From NCBI GenBank assembly GCA_037447655.1, contig JBBHKE010000802.1:60453-124452 (forward strand): 64,000 bases of DNA. The letters run 5' to 3'. The stretch's first letter is position 1, and each line of letters opens with the position of its first letter. Positions 38,733 through 50,376 of the stretch are shown piece by piece. A program made the position numbers and the translations under genes. The DNA is from Zygnema cylindricum (Eukaryota; Streptophyta; Zygnematophyceae; Zygnematales; Zygnemataceae). The notes beneath the pieces were generated by a model. The model made no database searches, was not told the origin of the DNA, and was given only the letters and a program-made list of their open reading frames with translations.

Positions 38733-39948
38733 CACCGCTAATCGTTATTAGCGTTGTGTACACTAATTCCGTCCCGCTTTTTTTTTAATTATTCTCCATT
38801 AGGGCATGGTTACATTAGGAGGTCTCTGTAATAGTACGGACAGCAAAATTTATGTATTACAGAGGCCTCGGTTACATCGCGTATCGTCTGTAAATAGGTT
38901 TTTACATACGTGTTTTTTTTTGAGTGGTTCCACGTAAGTCGACGATCAAATCTCTAAAATCGGAAAGATTTAAAAACCGACCATTGTCGTATGCAAGTCC
39001 GTACTTGCGTACTTCGTACGTGTACTTCACAAGTGTACCGCGTCAATGTACCTCAAAGATCTCCTTCACTCTGCTGACTTTCAGGAAAAAACCGTATTTA
39101 TTTTCGGCAAAGATTTTACGGTCACCTTGTCCGAAGGCACGTGACTTTGGGGGCGTGTGAAAATTTTCATTTTTCATCGACGCACGTGTCTATCGTCCAA
39201 GTGTAGCGAATTGACTGGTTCTGTATTGGTGAACCCACCTACGCGAGGTGGGTTCACCAATACAGAGGCGCATGGAGCAATTGCTTCGCAGATGAAGACC
39301 AAAATGTAATCGGACGGTCGACGTCTTCTCCCGGATACTTGGAGAATCGCAATCTTATTTTCTGTAATGTTGTTTTCAAGAAACTCACGAAAATATAGTA
39401 CGGCATGGTACGGTAAAGTACAAAATTCTGTATTAAACCTCACTTTTCGTCTGATGTAACCATACCCTTACATATTTAGTGTAGTTCATTCTATTTTTTT
39501 CTTTATTCTCTTTAGGGTTATTTTCAGTGCGTTGTCTCTTAAATATAGTTGTGTACGGTCAGTGTCAGACCGTACATATATGTACCTTTTTAAGTTAAAA
39601 ATTACAATAAATTAGTTTTAGTAACCGCAAACGCATGAGAATGTGCGTTCTAAAAAGGAAAAAAAATTAGGTCGTAAAAAATCCCGTTCCCACATATTCG
39701 TCCGACAACCGCGTTTCGACTGTGTGAATGTACGATTTGTGTATGATCTGTCAGATTTTGTACGAATACCTATATTAGTGTAAGCATGTTTGCGACCGAC
39801 ATTTTTTTTTTCAAAGATCCAAATTACTATAATCAAACAATTAGAATGTATGATTTTTTCCAAAATTTTCAAATTCTTAAATAGCGTACACCACTGTAAT
39901 TATTATTATACGCTAATCAAACTCCCACGCTAATAACGATTGGCGGTG
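38733..39948. mobile_element. TA-flanked MITE, long subfamily, copy M5, split by H3
   Basis: Ends CACCGCTAATCGTTATTAGCG and ACGATTGGCGGTG with TA on both sides. Copy 1 of repeat R has a single TA at 22898-22899 (TTCAGTACGATT), the empty site. Without the nested H3 and its duplicated TTA it would be about 547 bp, close to M4. Confidence 0.85.
38802..39467. mobile_element. PIF/Harbinger-like non-autonomous element H3 nested in MITE M5 (TSD TTA)
   Basis: Left end GGGCATGGTTACATTAGG, right end CTGATGTAACCATACCC, flanked by TTA (38799-38801, 39468-39470). The interior contains a perfect 20-bp-arm palindrome at 39221-39265. A partial relative (GGAGGTCT, GTATTACAGAGGCCTCGG) lies inside U2 at about 49785-50130. 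Confidence 0.8.
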
Positions 39949-40110
39949 TACTATGTAAGTCCACGTCATGATATACGTCATGCTGCTTCACGTCACGTTT
40001 TAAAAACGGTCACGTCACGACCGGGCACGGGAGCAATTTTGGCTTCCGTACATTTTTAGGTCAAAAGGAAAAAAGGCATCGCTGTAAGTTGCGTTCATAC
40101 TTCATCACTA

Positions 40111-40327
40111 TATCGTGCACATTTATTAGTGTTGATATTTTTTTCGCCACATAAAACATCTTTTCTCCTTACACTCTTGTCCGATTTTCAATTTAAGAAC
40201 GTCAATTGGAAGCTGAGAATCTTACCTTTCAACTGCAACCGTCAGATCTAAAAACCGGCATGTGTGTACGGAGAAAAGGTGTTTAAAGGGACGAAAAAAA
40301 CATAAACCCTAATAACGATTCACGCTG
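40111..40327. mobile_element. TA-flanked MITE M6 in the EMC4 promoter/5' UTR
   Basis: Short-subfamily copy: left end TATCGTGCACATTTATTAGTG (decayed), right end CCTAATAACGATTCACGCTG followed by TA at 40328-40329. It ends about 30 bp before the EMC4 ATG. The same insertion (M3) is present in repeat R copy 1. Confidence 0.8.
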
Positions 40328-40359
40328 TACTGTAGTTTCAGTCGTCCTTCTTCCTTGCC

Positions 40360-43069
40360 ATGGCTTCTTCCGCTCGCGGACCTCTGCAGCGAAAATGGAC
40401 CGTCGATTTTGGTGAGGCACATCCGTCGACGGCAAGGGAAGTTCAAGATCCTCTTGGATTCAGCCGCCAAGCGGATGCTGTGAGTATCTTCTCTGTTTTC
40501 TGTTTTTTTTTAGGGTTTCGTATGTATTGTAGGCTGTTTTAGGGTTTTTCTATAGTCTTAACGGCTCTTAGGTGAGATTTTTACTATATCTGTATGTAAC
40601 CAGAGTCTTGTTAGAGTTTTTTTTTATTTTTTTATGCATCGGGATACAATTGTTCATGCATTCTGTTTCTCTTCACATATTATGTGTACCATATCTGTAT
40701 ATTTGGTTCCATTAATATAGTTTTTGTCTCAGGAAATAGACATGGTGCTATGGATGGGGCAATTTAATTAACGTTATCGAACTGTTGTCATTCGACTATG
40801 TTACAGTCTTGTTTTTGTGATTGCAAATTATTTGTGTATGGTTATGGTAGGGTGAAAATATTGCTTTTGGAATTCCTAGCGAAAAAAGAGTGGAAAGACA
40901 GTAAGAAAGGAGATGTACAAATATTTTGTAGCTTTTAAGCTTTTACTTTTGCTCGTTTTTTCTAGGAAAACTTGAAAAATTTCGCACGTAAAGCTGAAAT
41001 TGTAGAGTGAAGTATCCAAAAGTAGATTTATTTGACACAGATTTTTCTGTCATTGTTCTTCTCAGGTATTGATGAGATTTGAATTAACATCAAAATTTCA
41101 TTATGTTTAGATAGATCACGAACCCTCGAAGTAGCCACTATGAGAAAACTTACATTGTTGCAAGTTATAAGTTTGCATTTACGCCTAGAAAACATAAAAA
41201 ATAATTCAGCTTGTGTTTCTAAGAATAGTATGTGTATCACTATTAGCGTTATTGTTGAAAATTCACATCAAATTCAATTTTCTATGGGCACTCGCGTCCA
41301 ATTTTCAGTTAAAGACCGTCTATTGGGAATTGGAATCTTACCTTTCCATTGCAACCAATCAATAATTTGACAAGTGTGCACAGAGAATAATGTTTCAATG
41401 GCCGAAAACAGCATTAACGCTTATAGGGATGCATGGAGTAGTTGTGCTGTTATGTTTAGTACACACAGCCCGTAGCCAGGCAGTTGAGTTCACAGAAAAT
41501 TTGTTTCATCGTGTTCAGTATGTAAAAAAAAATGGTTCACCTTTTCTGGGGAAAAAAAGCTGGCTACTTTAACAAGAAATGGAGTCTTTGAAATATGTTG
41601 TAAGCACCGAAATTGTACTATTTGTTCCCAGTATGAACCAATATTATGTTTCGTATTAAAAGAGTGGGTACGATTGTATTTCCGTTCACTGATATCATCA
41701 TGAAAGCGTTGTTTGTTTTTTGTTTGGCAGGAAGAAACGTCGTCAAAGGCGGTCAGAGTGAAGGAGGTTGATGCAAACTGGAAGCAGCAGGTGTGAACAG
41801 AAAATTGCAAAATGCAAAATGGGTTCAGCCCTACCTCGTAAGCTTCACTGCTTTTATATGTGAAGCATATAAGATGGTTATTATATTATAAACTTGTGAT
41901 GTTTTTAGTGGTATTCGATATTAAAATACTTCATTATACTCCAATTTGCATTGAAGAGCCTTGGTATGTTAGAATTCTGCACTATCAAATATATTGGCGA
42001 GTCAATAACGATGCCATGACTGTGCCCCTAATTTCCACTGTTACAGCTGTCCGTTTTTTCAGACTATAACAAATATTTAATTTCAGAAGAAAATTTTATC
42101 ACTTATAGGTGAATTTGAGATCTGAATATTTTAAGAATGTAGAGTTGTTACTTGGTGATTCAATAACAGCGCCATTACTGTGCCCACAATATTTCATAGA
42201 GCAGTAGATTTGCTTGATACTCATGTGTATTACTGTTGTATTGGTTGGATCATACACTACACTGCTGATCTCTATTCGAGTTTGTGAGAGTGCTTTTTTG
42301 ACCCAAAGTCGTAAATTAGTGTTAATAACACTGTTGAATCAAGTGGCCTATAATGACCTTCGTCACAAAAAGTATGGTTAGTTCTAGTATATTGTTAACG
42401 TTAATAATTCACTAAATCTTAGAGCAATGGGCGGGATACTGTTTCTTTCTCTCTCTCTCTCTCCCCCTGTCTCTCACTCTCTCTCAAAAACAGTGTCAAT
42501 AGCGTCCTTTCCTCCATTGTTACAAATCACACTGCTAGTTTATCACCTCCCCAATATGTAGAGTGCTCGAGACTCTTGTATGAGTCTCAGCCATTATGAC
42601 TGTGATTTTCAAGGTGTAATCTCCGGTACAAATCTTTTTCGTAATTTTTTGGGAGAGGTGACGACCATTCTTTGCCCCATAAGTCCAATTGTTTTCTGGT
42701 GACATCAACTGTTAACTTAGTTACATTTGTGAATATTGGCCTATCTGATGGAGTTCCGTTTCTTATAGGTAGGCCGGATGTTGCTCTTTGTTTGTTTTCT
42801 TCCTTTTCTGAGTAAACGTCAGCCTTTATATTGGTTTACTTGTGGAGATTCGTCTTAAAACAGGCTCGTTTATTTTGAATTTCTTTCTGTGTTTGTGTTT
42901 TTTTTTCTTTTTCAGAAAGCATGGGAAGCTGCCCAAGCTCCTGCCAAAAATATTCTGATGATGGCCTTTATGCTTTGGATGGCGGGAAGTACTGTTCACA
43001 TATTCAGTATTGGTATCGTCTTTTCTGCACTTTGGCAACCAATAAGCGCTTTTCAACAAGTGAACAAAA
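40360..43069 (+). CDS. EMC4: EMC4, ER membrane protein complex subunit 4 (3' end not found)
   Basis: EMC4 is a subunit of the ER membrane complex, which inserts and stabilises membrane proteins in the endoplasmic reticulum. Three exons are phase-consistent: 40360-40479 (MASSARGPLQRKWTVDFGEA at the start, 40 codons), 41731-41790 (EETSSKAVRVKEVDANWKQQ, 20 codons) and 42916-43069 (KAWEAAQAPAKNILMMAFML, then WMAGSTVHIFSIGIVFSALW, first membrane segment). The order WK-x2-KAWE-AQAP and MWMAG-VH-FSIG is diagnostic for EMC4. The last part of the protein (second membrane segment and the LLPTHASDW-type tail, about 65 residues) was not found. A 10-N gap at 43288 lies just downstream and may hide it, or a transposon-rich intron may separate it. 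The start codon follows a MITE by 30 bp. Confidence 0.85.
40480..41730 (+). other. EMC4 intron 1
   Basis: GTGAGTATC donor and TTTGGCAG acceptor. AT/T-rich. Contains a decayed short MITE at about 41227-41440; otherwise nothing is seen. Confidence 0.75.
41227..41440. mobile_element. Decayed short MITE M7 inside EMC4 intron 1
   Basis: Keeps the internal order of the short subfamily (CACTATTAGCGTTATTG, CCAATTTTCAGTTAAAGACCGT, AATCTTACCTTTCCATTGCAACC, GCATTAACGCTTATAGGG), but the outer inverted repeats have eroded. Ends are approximate. Confidence 0.6.
41791..42915 (+). other. EMC4 intron 2
   Basis: GTGTGAAC donor; acceptor TTTTTCTTTTTCAG. Contains a short CT run (42450-42486). No other feature is seen. 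Confidence 0.75.
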
Positions 43070-43748
43070 GTAAGATGAGGGCTTGAGGACAACATGTACT
43101 TTGTTAAAATGATTTTTTACGTTCGGTTTTGTAAAATTTAAGTACTTCGTCGAGCACTATTGATTTCTCATTTTAGGGTTATTTTGTGAAGTAGATTGAT
43201 GGTTTATTCTTTTTCGATGGACTCATTTGGGAATATTTTGCAGAGGAGAATAGTACCTCTAAGCCTTCTTATGAGAATATATATATANNNNNNNNNNGCG
43301 TGATTTGTTTTTCTGAGTTAGTATAGCTTTTTTTTGACAAGCGTATTGAGAGCAGGCAGCTGTCGTAGCAGCAGACACACTTGTCAATGGAATTATAGGT
43401 ACGGTCTTCAAGTATCATGTTGCCGCTTTTATGTACAAACGGAAATAAAGGCATTATTAAAACATTATCAACAAGCAGCAAAACGCATAGGTCAATCTTA
43501 TCCCTTGAAGCATCGTTATACTCCTTTCAAGTGTCATTTTGGTAAGTCTGGTTTATTTAGAATTAATATTTACGCTAAAATAGACGCGATCCTATATTAG
43601 AATACATTTTTAATGAAATTGCTACGAAGTTCCCTATTCTAACTGGATACGCAAAACGACGAACAACTATTACAAAATTATTACGGAAATAAAGGCAAAC
43701 ATGTATTTTCGCCGTTGTACTATGAACTTCTGGCATGGATATTAAGGT
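43070..43748. other. Region after EMC4 exon 3 with a 10-N gap
   Basis: The gap at 43288-43297 is exactly 10 N, probably a placeholder of unknown true size. After it, an acceptor-like AG near 43355 is followed by a short open run (AAVVAADTLVNGII) ending at a donor-like GTACGG. It does not resemble the missing EMC4 end and I leave it unnamed. Confidence 0.4.
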
Positions 43749-44095
43749 AACTGTTCACACAGACGACGATGCTGTCGACGGACGAGAGTTATGCGAACAG
43801 TTTTTTTTCGATATGATTGAGTCTTTTTGTTTAGTGCGATTTCAGATGTGAGCGTGACTCTTTTAATTTATTAAATGTACCTTTTTACTTAAAAAGTACA
43901 ATTTTGCACGGTCGGACGTCATTCGTACTCCACACTATTTAAAACGAACCTATATTAGAATCTTGTTACGCTAATTAAAGCATACCTAAATTAGAATAAT
44001 GAAAAAATTAGAATCGATTACTCTATTTGATGTGATAGAGTCGAAATTTCAAGCGACCGAGTTAGAGTAATTTACTCTAATTACGATGCGCGGTG
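43749..44095. mobile_element. Partial TA-type MITE M8 (long subfamily)
   Basis: Right-hand 60% of an M2-like element: begins at TGTTCACACAGACGACGATG and ends CTCTAATTACGATGCGCGGTG-TA. The left TIR is missing. Confidence 0.7.
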
Positions 44096-44097
44096 TA

Positions 44098-45428
44098 GTA
44101 AATTTGAAATCCATTTTCTCGTGCAAACTTTGTCGGATTTTTAAACGACGGTTGCGATGGAGGTAAGATTCTTTACCTTCCGATTTGCGGTCTCCAATCG
44201 GACGGGTGGGCATGGACGAAAACGACCTTAGAGCGTTGTTTTATTAGGCGGTCTCAATATACGTCGAAAATTCGTTTACTGAAGCCATCGTTCCATTGTG
44301 TCAGTCAGTAACCAGCATTATATATGCGTAGCATACTTTGATTAGTCCACGTAATAGATGAATACGATTTTAGCAATCTTCGAAGAATCTTTGACAACAA
44401 ATTGTGACCACATATTTGTACCAGCGAAGGTAAAAAGTGACTCGTACAACGCATTGAATAAAATTGGTACGGGCGAACGAAACTTAAGATTTGTAAAAGC
44501 CTACGAATATGTCAGAATGGTTAGTGGATGACAACAGAAGCGTGAAACAATATCCTCCGTCAAATATTTTCTTGCGGCTTCCGGTGGCCTCGCATCCTCC
44601 CTGGCGGCTGGCACATGTCATATGCGACGTGTACCCACCTGGTCGCGCGATCGTCGTGGATATTTGTTCACTTTTCCACGAGGCACAATGCTATTAGTTC
44701 AGGCACTTAGAATTGACCTACTCCGTGTCACTTGTTGCGAACTGAAAGTGTCAGACGACGGCATATCGGATTATGCATCTGACAGTCTACGTTTACGTCC
44801 ATAAACGTGGAGAATAAAATCCCTCATTCAATAGGCTTGATTTTTTGACAATATTGTTTTTTTGGTACGGCACTGTACAAAACAGTACGACTTTCAGTAA
44901 ACAACGACATTTTTCCCCTAATGGAACCCCACCCTTTGGGTGACGTTCCATCAGGCAAAAAGTGGCGTAGTTTACAGAAATCTGCGACTCTCTGTACCAA
45001 ATCGTATCGCCTATTTTGTTTTTATAAGAAAAACAACATTACAAAGAATCTTGCCGATACTCTCCGAAGTAATACTAGAGTATTATTTGAGGTAAAACTG
45101 GTCGTCAGATGTTCATCTGCGAGGAGTTCGCTTCATTTTTCTGTGTAACTGTCAAACCACCTCGAGGAGGTGGGTTGGCAAATACAGAAAAAAAATTCGT
45201 GACACGCTAAACGATTAAGCTACGTGTCATGATGGAAAACCAACGAAAAATCTTAAGATTTGCACATGACACGCGCTTTCCAAAATACAACAGAAAATAA
45301 AAACGAAATTTCGTAACATTCTTTCGTCACGCTATTTTCGGTGACTTTTGTTCGTCACACTATTTCTCTCAAATGACTTTCGTTATGCTCGAAAACAGAA
45401 ACCCTAAAAAATGGGTTGGCGTACAAAC
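44098..45428. other. Transposon-derived sequence, no gene recognised
   Basis: 44100-44240 resembles the interior of the short MITEs in inverse orientation. 44900-45200 contains an imperfect palindrome around CCACCTCGAGGAGGTGG (about 45158) that recalls the palindrome in H3. Open frames of about 60-75 codons here have no recognisable motif. Confidence 0.4.
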
Positions 45429-45430
45429 TA

Positions 45431-46004
45431 CACCGCGAATCTTTATTAGGTTTATGTACTATATATCGGCGCCCCAAAATTTTGACATTGATACCCGAAT
45501 ACAGTGACAAATTCTAGTTTATCCGTGACGTAAATTACGGTTCTTGTGAATTAGCGTGAATGGTGTCACCGTACATATTTATTGAATAGTGTGGTGTACG
45601 GAGGGTGGTTGTTCGTACATCATTGTACTTCATTACCAAAAATTGTACGGAAATTGTTGTTTACTTATGTCGGTTACATAAAGAACTACGCTTAGAATAA
45701 ACTCGTACCTATTTTAGTGTATAAGTATAAACAGTGTAATGATTGTTCATCTGCAAACCTAAATTAGAATTGTGGATTCATTACAATGGAAGGACGAGAC
45801 GTGGTACGGATTGTCAGATTTTGTACTTCTACCTATTTTAACGTGTATGTCATGACGGCGGATCCTGTACACCTAAATCAGCGTTAATGAGAAATTACAA
45901 TTAAACATTTTTTTGACGATGGTATTATTACACAAATTAGCATCAATGACACTAATTTATTATTGATACTAATAATTTTTATAGTCTAATAACGATTCAC
46001 GGTG
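45431..46004. mobile_element. TA-flanked MITE, long subfamily, copy M9
   Basis: Left end CACCGCGAATCTTTATTAGG, right end CTAATAACGATTCACGGTG, TA on both sides. The interior has GTGTGGTGTACGGAGGGTGG and an AATTGTACGG palindromic zone. Confidence 0.8.
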
Positions 46005-46006
46005 TA

Positions 46007-48888
46007 GCGTATGCAAAAAGTATAAAAGTTATGTTGTATCATGATTTCGTACGCAGATACATGGTACGCAAAAGAAGATTTGAAGTAAAGTTTGTCGGTG
46101 CTAAAAATCGGAAAGATATTCACTATAAGATCGTAGCTTGCGTGGCGCCAGTCAATTTAGAACACGTGGTTTATAAAGTCTTCGTGATGGAACATCAACT
46201 CAATCGACCCGATCTGTAGAGTTGGTCGTACGATTACAAAACGTATGATAGAACTTCACCCTTAGTTGACGACACGATGTACTTCACATTTCCACAATAA
46301 GCGGGTGAAAAACCGTGAAAGTGAAATAGTGATAGACGATCTGCTGAAAACTTTCAGAAAAAACGGATGAATAAACGTTTCGTGTATGCAAACGTATCGG
46401 ACGGTCAAAAGCTTCACCGAATAACGCTGCGTCAACTGAGAGAAGATAGAGAGAAACTATGTTTAACTTTTGCGAGGAAACTTTATTCAGGCCGCGTTTC
46501 TCATGACTTGCCGTACAGGGGAAATTAAAAAAAAATCTCGTGAATTTATGTAGTGAACAAATCATATAGGAGAGGGAAGCAATCAGTCAGTCACAAACTC
46601 GATGTACATGTAGGTGATTAAGAACTAGAAATCTCAAAAATAAGGCAAAATGTGCAACAAGAATTGGTTTCGTAACCTCTCTTGCTCAACGCGTGAAGCA
46701 TTCCACTAAACCAAACGCGCGATAAACTGAGGACAATATTGAAGTTTAAGATTAAACTTGTTAAAGGAACCATTGGGGTCGGTAGATTCACAGCCTCCAT
46801 TTAGCATCAAGTACATAAGAAATTCCAAATTTAGTTAATTGTGCATTAATGAGGACGTTAAGGGTGGGACTCCATGTTATGAGCTCGCTCGGTTTAAGGG
46901 GGCTAGAAGCAAAACCTCCATATTGTGCGCGAAGAGCTTCAAAGCTTGTATCAATTCCAACTAAAAATTCCAAACCTAATACTTAAAAGATTTTACATTT
47001 TAGTAGCTCGTTGTTGCGCGCACTTGGGCGTACGACACAGATATTTGGAAACCATGTGCAACACAATACAAGTATTTTGTTGTTTTTTTTTGTTGTCAGG
47101 CAAAAGTTGGTCAACATCAATTCTATTTACGACGAGGAGTCCATGTCGTATCCAAAACTCTCTTATTTATACCGTGCTTGTTTTTCCTTAAATGGTTATC
47201 CATGTATCATTGTTGTAGGAAACGCCACTATGTTGGTGTTCTTAAGTGTTACCTCGCCAACGGGTGTGCCTATATGTCAAACTATCGATTTTTTTATGTC
47301 TTTCTCTAAAATTTAGTATGGAACGAAAAAACTTTAGCCATACTAGAAAATTGTGGAATCACATTATAATTGACATTACCTTTAACTTTGAATGTAATCA
47401 AATTGTGGCGTCAATTGTACTCCATTTTTGCGTCTTTTATTTTTTTACACGCATGCATGTGATCCAAACTCGTCATGAAACTTCAACCAAAAATCACCCT
47501 AAAATATGACTTTAGTTTAAATATCACTCGAAAAATGAATACGGCACATGCCACATGATTGTGTTTTTTTTTCCACGAGGGAGAGTACACTTCAAATTTT
47601 TCTCACCAGTCACGCGCATGTACGAAAAAAAATTTGTTGGGGTTTTGAACCTCGTTTTTCATTCATGCTCTGATTGCAAAAGTCTACTCTGTTATCACGT
47701 CTCTTACTCCCTCTCACACTGTTGGTCCTCTCTCCCTCTTGCACAAACAAAACACAACAATATTGATATGAAATAAAATAGCTTTAAAACTAAAATTGTT
47801 GACTACCTTTGGGCGTAGTTTGATGGTGGATCGATAAAAAAAGAAAATAGTGAAACTATGGCCAAAAATTTCAATGCTAGTGACATTTACACCGTCACAA
47901 GTGAGCATAACGTCGCAATTTCACAAAACCTTACTATCGTAAATGACTAAAAGTGTACAACTGCCATTATTTTTGTGGGCGTTATCAGTTGTTGTAAAAT
48001 TTGTGATCATTTAAACCATCGACAAGTTTTACCCACGTCTACAAGTGTCATAGTTCAAAGTAACCATTAATAATTCACATATTTGAACGACTGACAAAGG
48101 TAGTACGAAGACTCTTCACTAACATACAAAGTAACACTTCAAAACTTTCGGTTACACGAGCACACTTTCTAAATTTTATATATATTTAAAATAATGTCGA
48201 TGACGTTGTCATAGGTGAGCATGGGATCATAGTTTCACAAAAAACAACTATCAACAACGAAAAAAAAAATACAATGTCACAAATAAATCGACGTTTACGA
48301 GACAAGAGGACTCCACTTTCTCAGAGGAGCGACATTGCATAGTGATGTTGCGGCTCGAGATGCAAGGCCCCCCAAACAATGCAATTACATGCACCAAGAT
48401 CTAACTGGTAGCTTCATACCATTTGCTTCATAAGATATTTTGGACCTTGGACCCTTATTTCAACAAAAAAAATTGTAATTTTGTTTGATGGGATTGTGAA
48501 GTTAGAGGACTTTATAGCCCTTCCTTGACTTTCATGTCAACTTTCTACCACCAACATATTTTTGTCGCCCTTTAACACTCTTAAGCATTGTCCCTAATTT
48601 GACAAGGCATGTTAGTGAATGATGGCCGTGGACTGAGAGATTCACCTCCACGCCACCCAGTGCATATTGACAATTTTATCTTTAGTGTGGACTTATTTTA
48701 TGTTTTGTGATGAAGACCCTTTTTCTATTTTGGAGTTAGTGTATAGTGTGGTTTTTTATGCTATTTTATTTCCGTTTTTGTATATCTAATTTTTTTTCTA
48801 GCTTTCATAGCCTTGCTCTTAGTGTTGCCTAGAATTTGTAGTGTTCGTTAATCCTTTCGGGTTTGCCATCTAAAGCCTTTAATGGTAT
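46007..48888. other. 2.9-kb AT-rich stretch without a recognised gene
   Basis: Several frames of 60-100 codons occur on both strands (for example 46031-46219 + and 46284-46565 -), but none has a motif that I know and none forms a phase-consistent exon chain. Words such as CGTACG and GTGACGT suggest old transposon material. It is the longest stretch about which I can say least. Confidence 0.35.
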
Positions 48889-49447
48889 ATTACCAATCGC
48901 TATTAGGGAACTGAACGCTAATTCGGTCTCACTTTTTTTTTCCAAATTTTTAATAGCATAAATTATTTGATTTTTTTCCTTTAAGCCATTTAGGGTTTTT
49001 TGTCCAATTAGCATAAAAACGAAAGTACGTTGTCAGTTAAACAGTGTGATGTACGACAAGTGTTAGACCGTACAAGATTGTTTCTTTTTAAGTGAAAAAG
49101 TATAATTAATGAGTTTCAGTAACGGCGGACGCATGAGAATATGCGCTCTAAAAAGGGGGTGAAATTGGACTGTAAAATATCACGTTCGCACATATTCGTC
49201 CAACAACCACGTTTCAACTGTGTGAACGTACGATTTGTGTATGATTTGTCAGATTTTGTACAATCACCTATATTAGTGTAAGCATGTTTGAGACCGTCAT
49301 TTTTTTTTTCAAAGACCTAAATTAGCATTAGTAAACAATTAGAATGTTTGTTTTTTATTGAAAATTTTCAAATTCCTAATTAGCGTAAATCATTGTTATT
49401 ATTCCTATACGTTAAAGAAACCTGTACGCTAATAGCGATTGGCGGTG
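48889..49447. mobile_element. TA-flanked MITE, long subfamily, copy M10
   Basis: Left end decayed (ACCAATCGCTATTAGGG), right end CGCTAATAGCGATTGGCGGTG-TA. The interior matches M4/M5 (CCTATATTAGTGTAAGCATG, CGATTTGTGTATGATTTGTC). Confidence 0.75.
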
Positions 49448-49481
49448 TAGTCAACAATTTCTCATTTCAATTATGTTTTGT

Positions 49482-50282
49482 AGTGTTGGGTATCGGGTAA
49501 ATTCATATCGCGATAATTTCAATATATCGAATATCGATCGAGCAGAATCCTCCATATATCGTACCGAGACCAACATAAATCATCGCGATATATAGTATTT
49601 TTTTAAATTGAATATTTTATATTTCTATATAATATGTAATTTTAGCGAAAAAGACAAATTGTCTGATACGCCACGTACGACGTGATGTTCGTTCTGCGTC
49701 TTAAAGGTAGACGTTGCAAAATGTAACCGACAAAAAAATACTAATTATGCAATTCATATAATTACTTATTTGGGGTGTAGTTTACAACAGGAGGTCTAAG
49801 TAATAGTACGGACAACAAAATTTATGTATTACAGAGGCCTCGGTTACATCGCGTATTGTCTGTAAACAAGTTTTTACATACGTGTTTTGATTTGAGTTGT
49901 TTCTTGTAAGTTGACGATCAAATCTCTAAAACCGTCAAAGATTTGAAAATCGACCATTTTCGTATAGAAATCCGTACTTGCGTATTATGTACGTGTACTT
50001 CGCAAGTGTACCGCATCAATGTACCTCAGAGATCTCCTTCACTCTGCTGAAAACCGTATTTCTTTTCGGCAAAGATTTTACAGTCACCTTGTCCCGAAGC
50101 CAATTGACTTTGGAGACCTGTGAAAATTTTCATTTTATATTTTTTTAATGCCTCGATATATCGTCGATACGATATATGGGCGATATATCGCGATATTTTA
50201 ATCTTCGATATATCGATTATCGGGTACCTGAAATTCGATATATATATTGAATATCGGCAAAAGGTCCTCGATACCCAACACT
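49482..50282. mobile_element. Terminal-inverted-repeat element U2 (801 bp, MULE-like)
   Basis: Ends AGTGTTGGGTATCGGGTAA and CGATACCCAACACT, flanked by TATGTTTTGT / AATGTTTTGT (9 of 10 match). Both ends match U1 over more than 100 bp. The middle contains a truncated relative of H3 (about 49785-50130). Confidence 0.8.
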
Positions 50283-50376
50283 AATGTTTTGTACTTTGTT
50301 GGTTTCACCATCCCGTTTTGATAATAATATCTTACGTATCTAGTTTTGAATCGTCACATAATTTTATAGCGTCTAA

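Larger units (their letters stand above)
37423..40329 (+). repeat. Large interspersed repeat R, copy 2
   Basis: Collinear with copy 1 (19711-23275). It lacks the H1 insertion (empty TTA at 38362-38364) but carries MITE M5 (38733-39948), itself interrupted by H3. It ends, as far as can be traced, with MITE M6, about 30 bp upstream of the EMC4 start codon. Confidence 0.7.

Noticed and set aside
43334-43600. Missing last exon of EMC4 after the 10-N gap
   Set aside because: The short open run AAVVAADTLVNGII has splice-like borders but does not resemble the EMC4 second membrane segment or tail.
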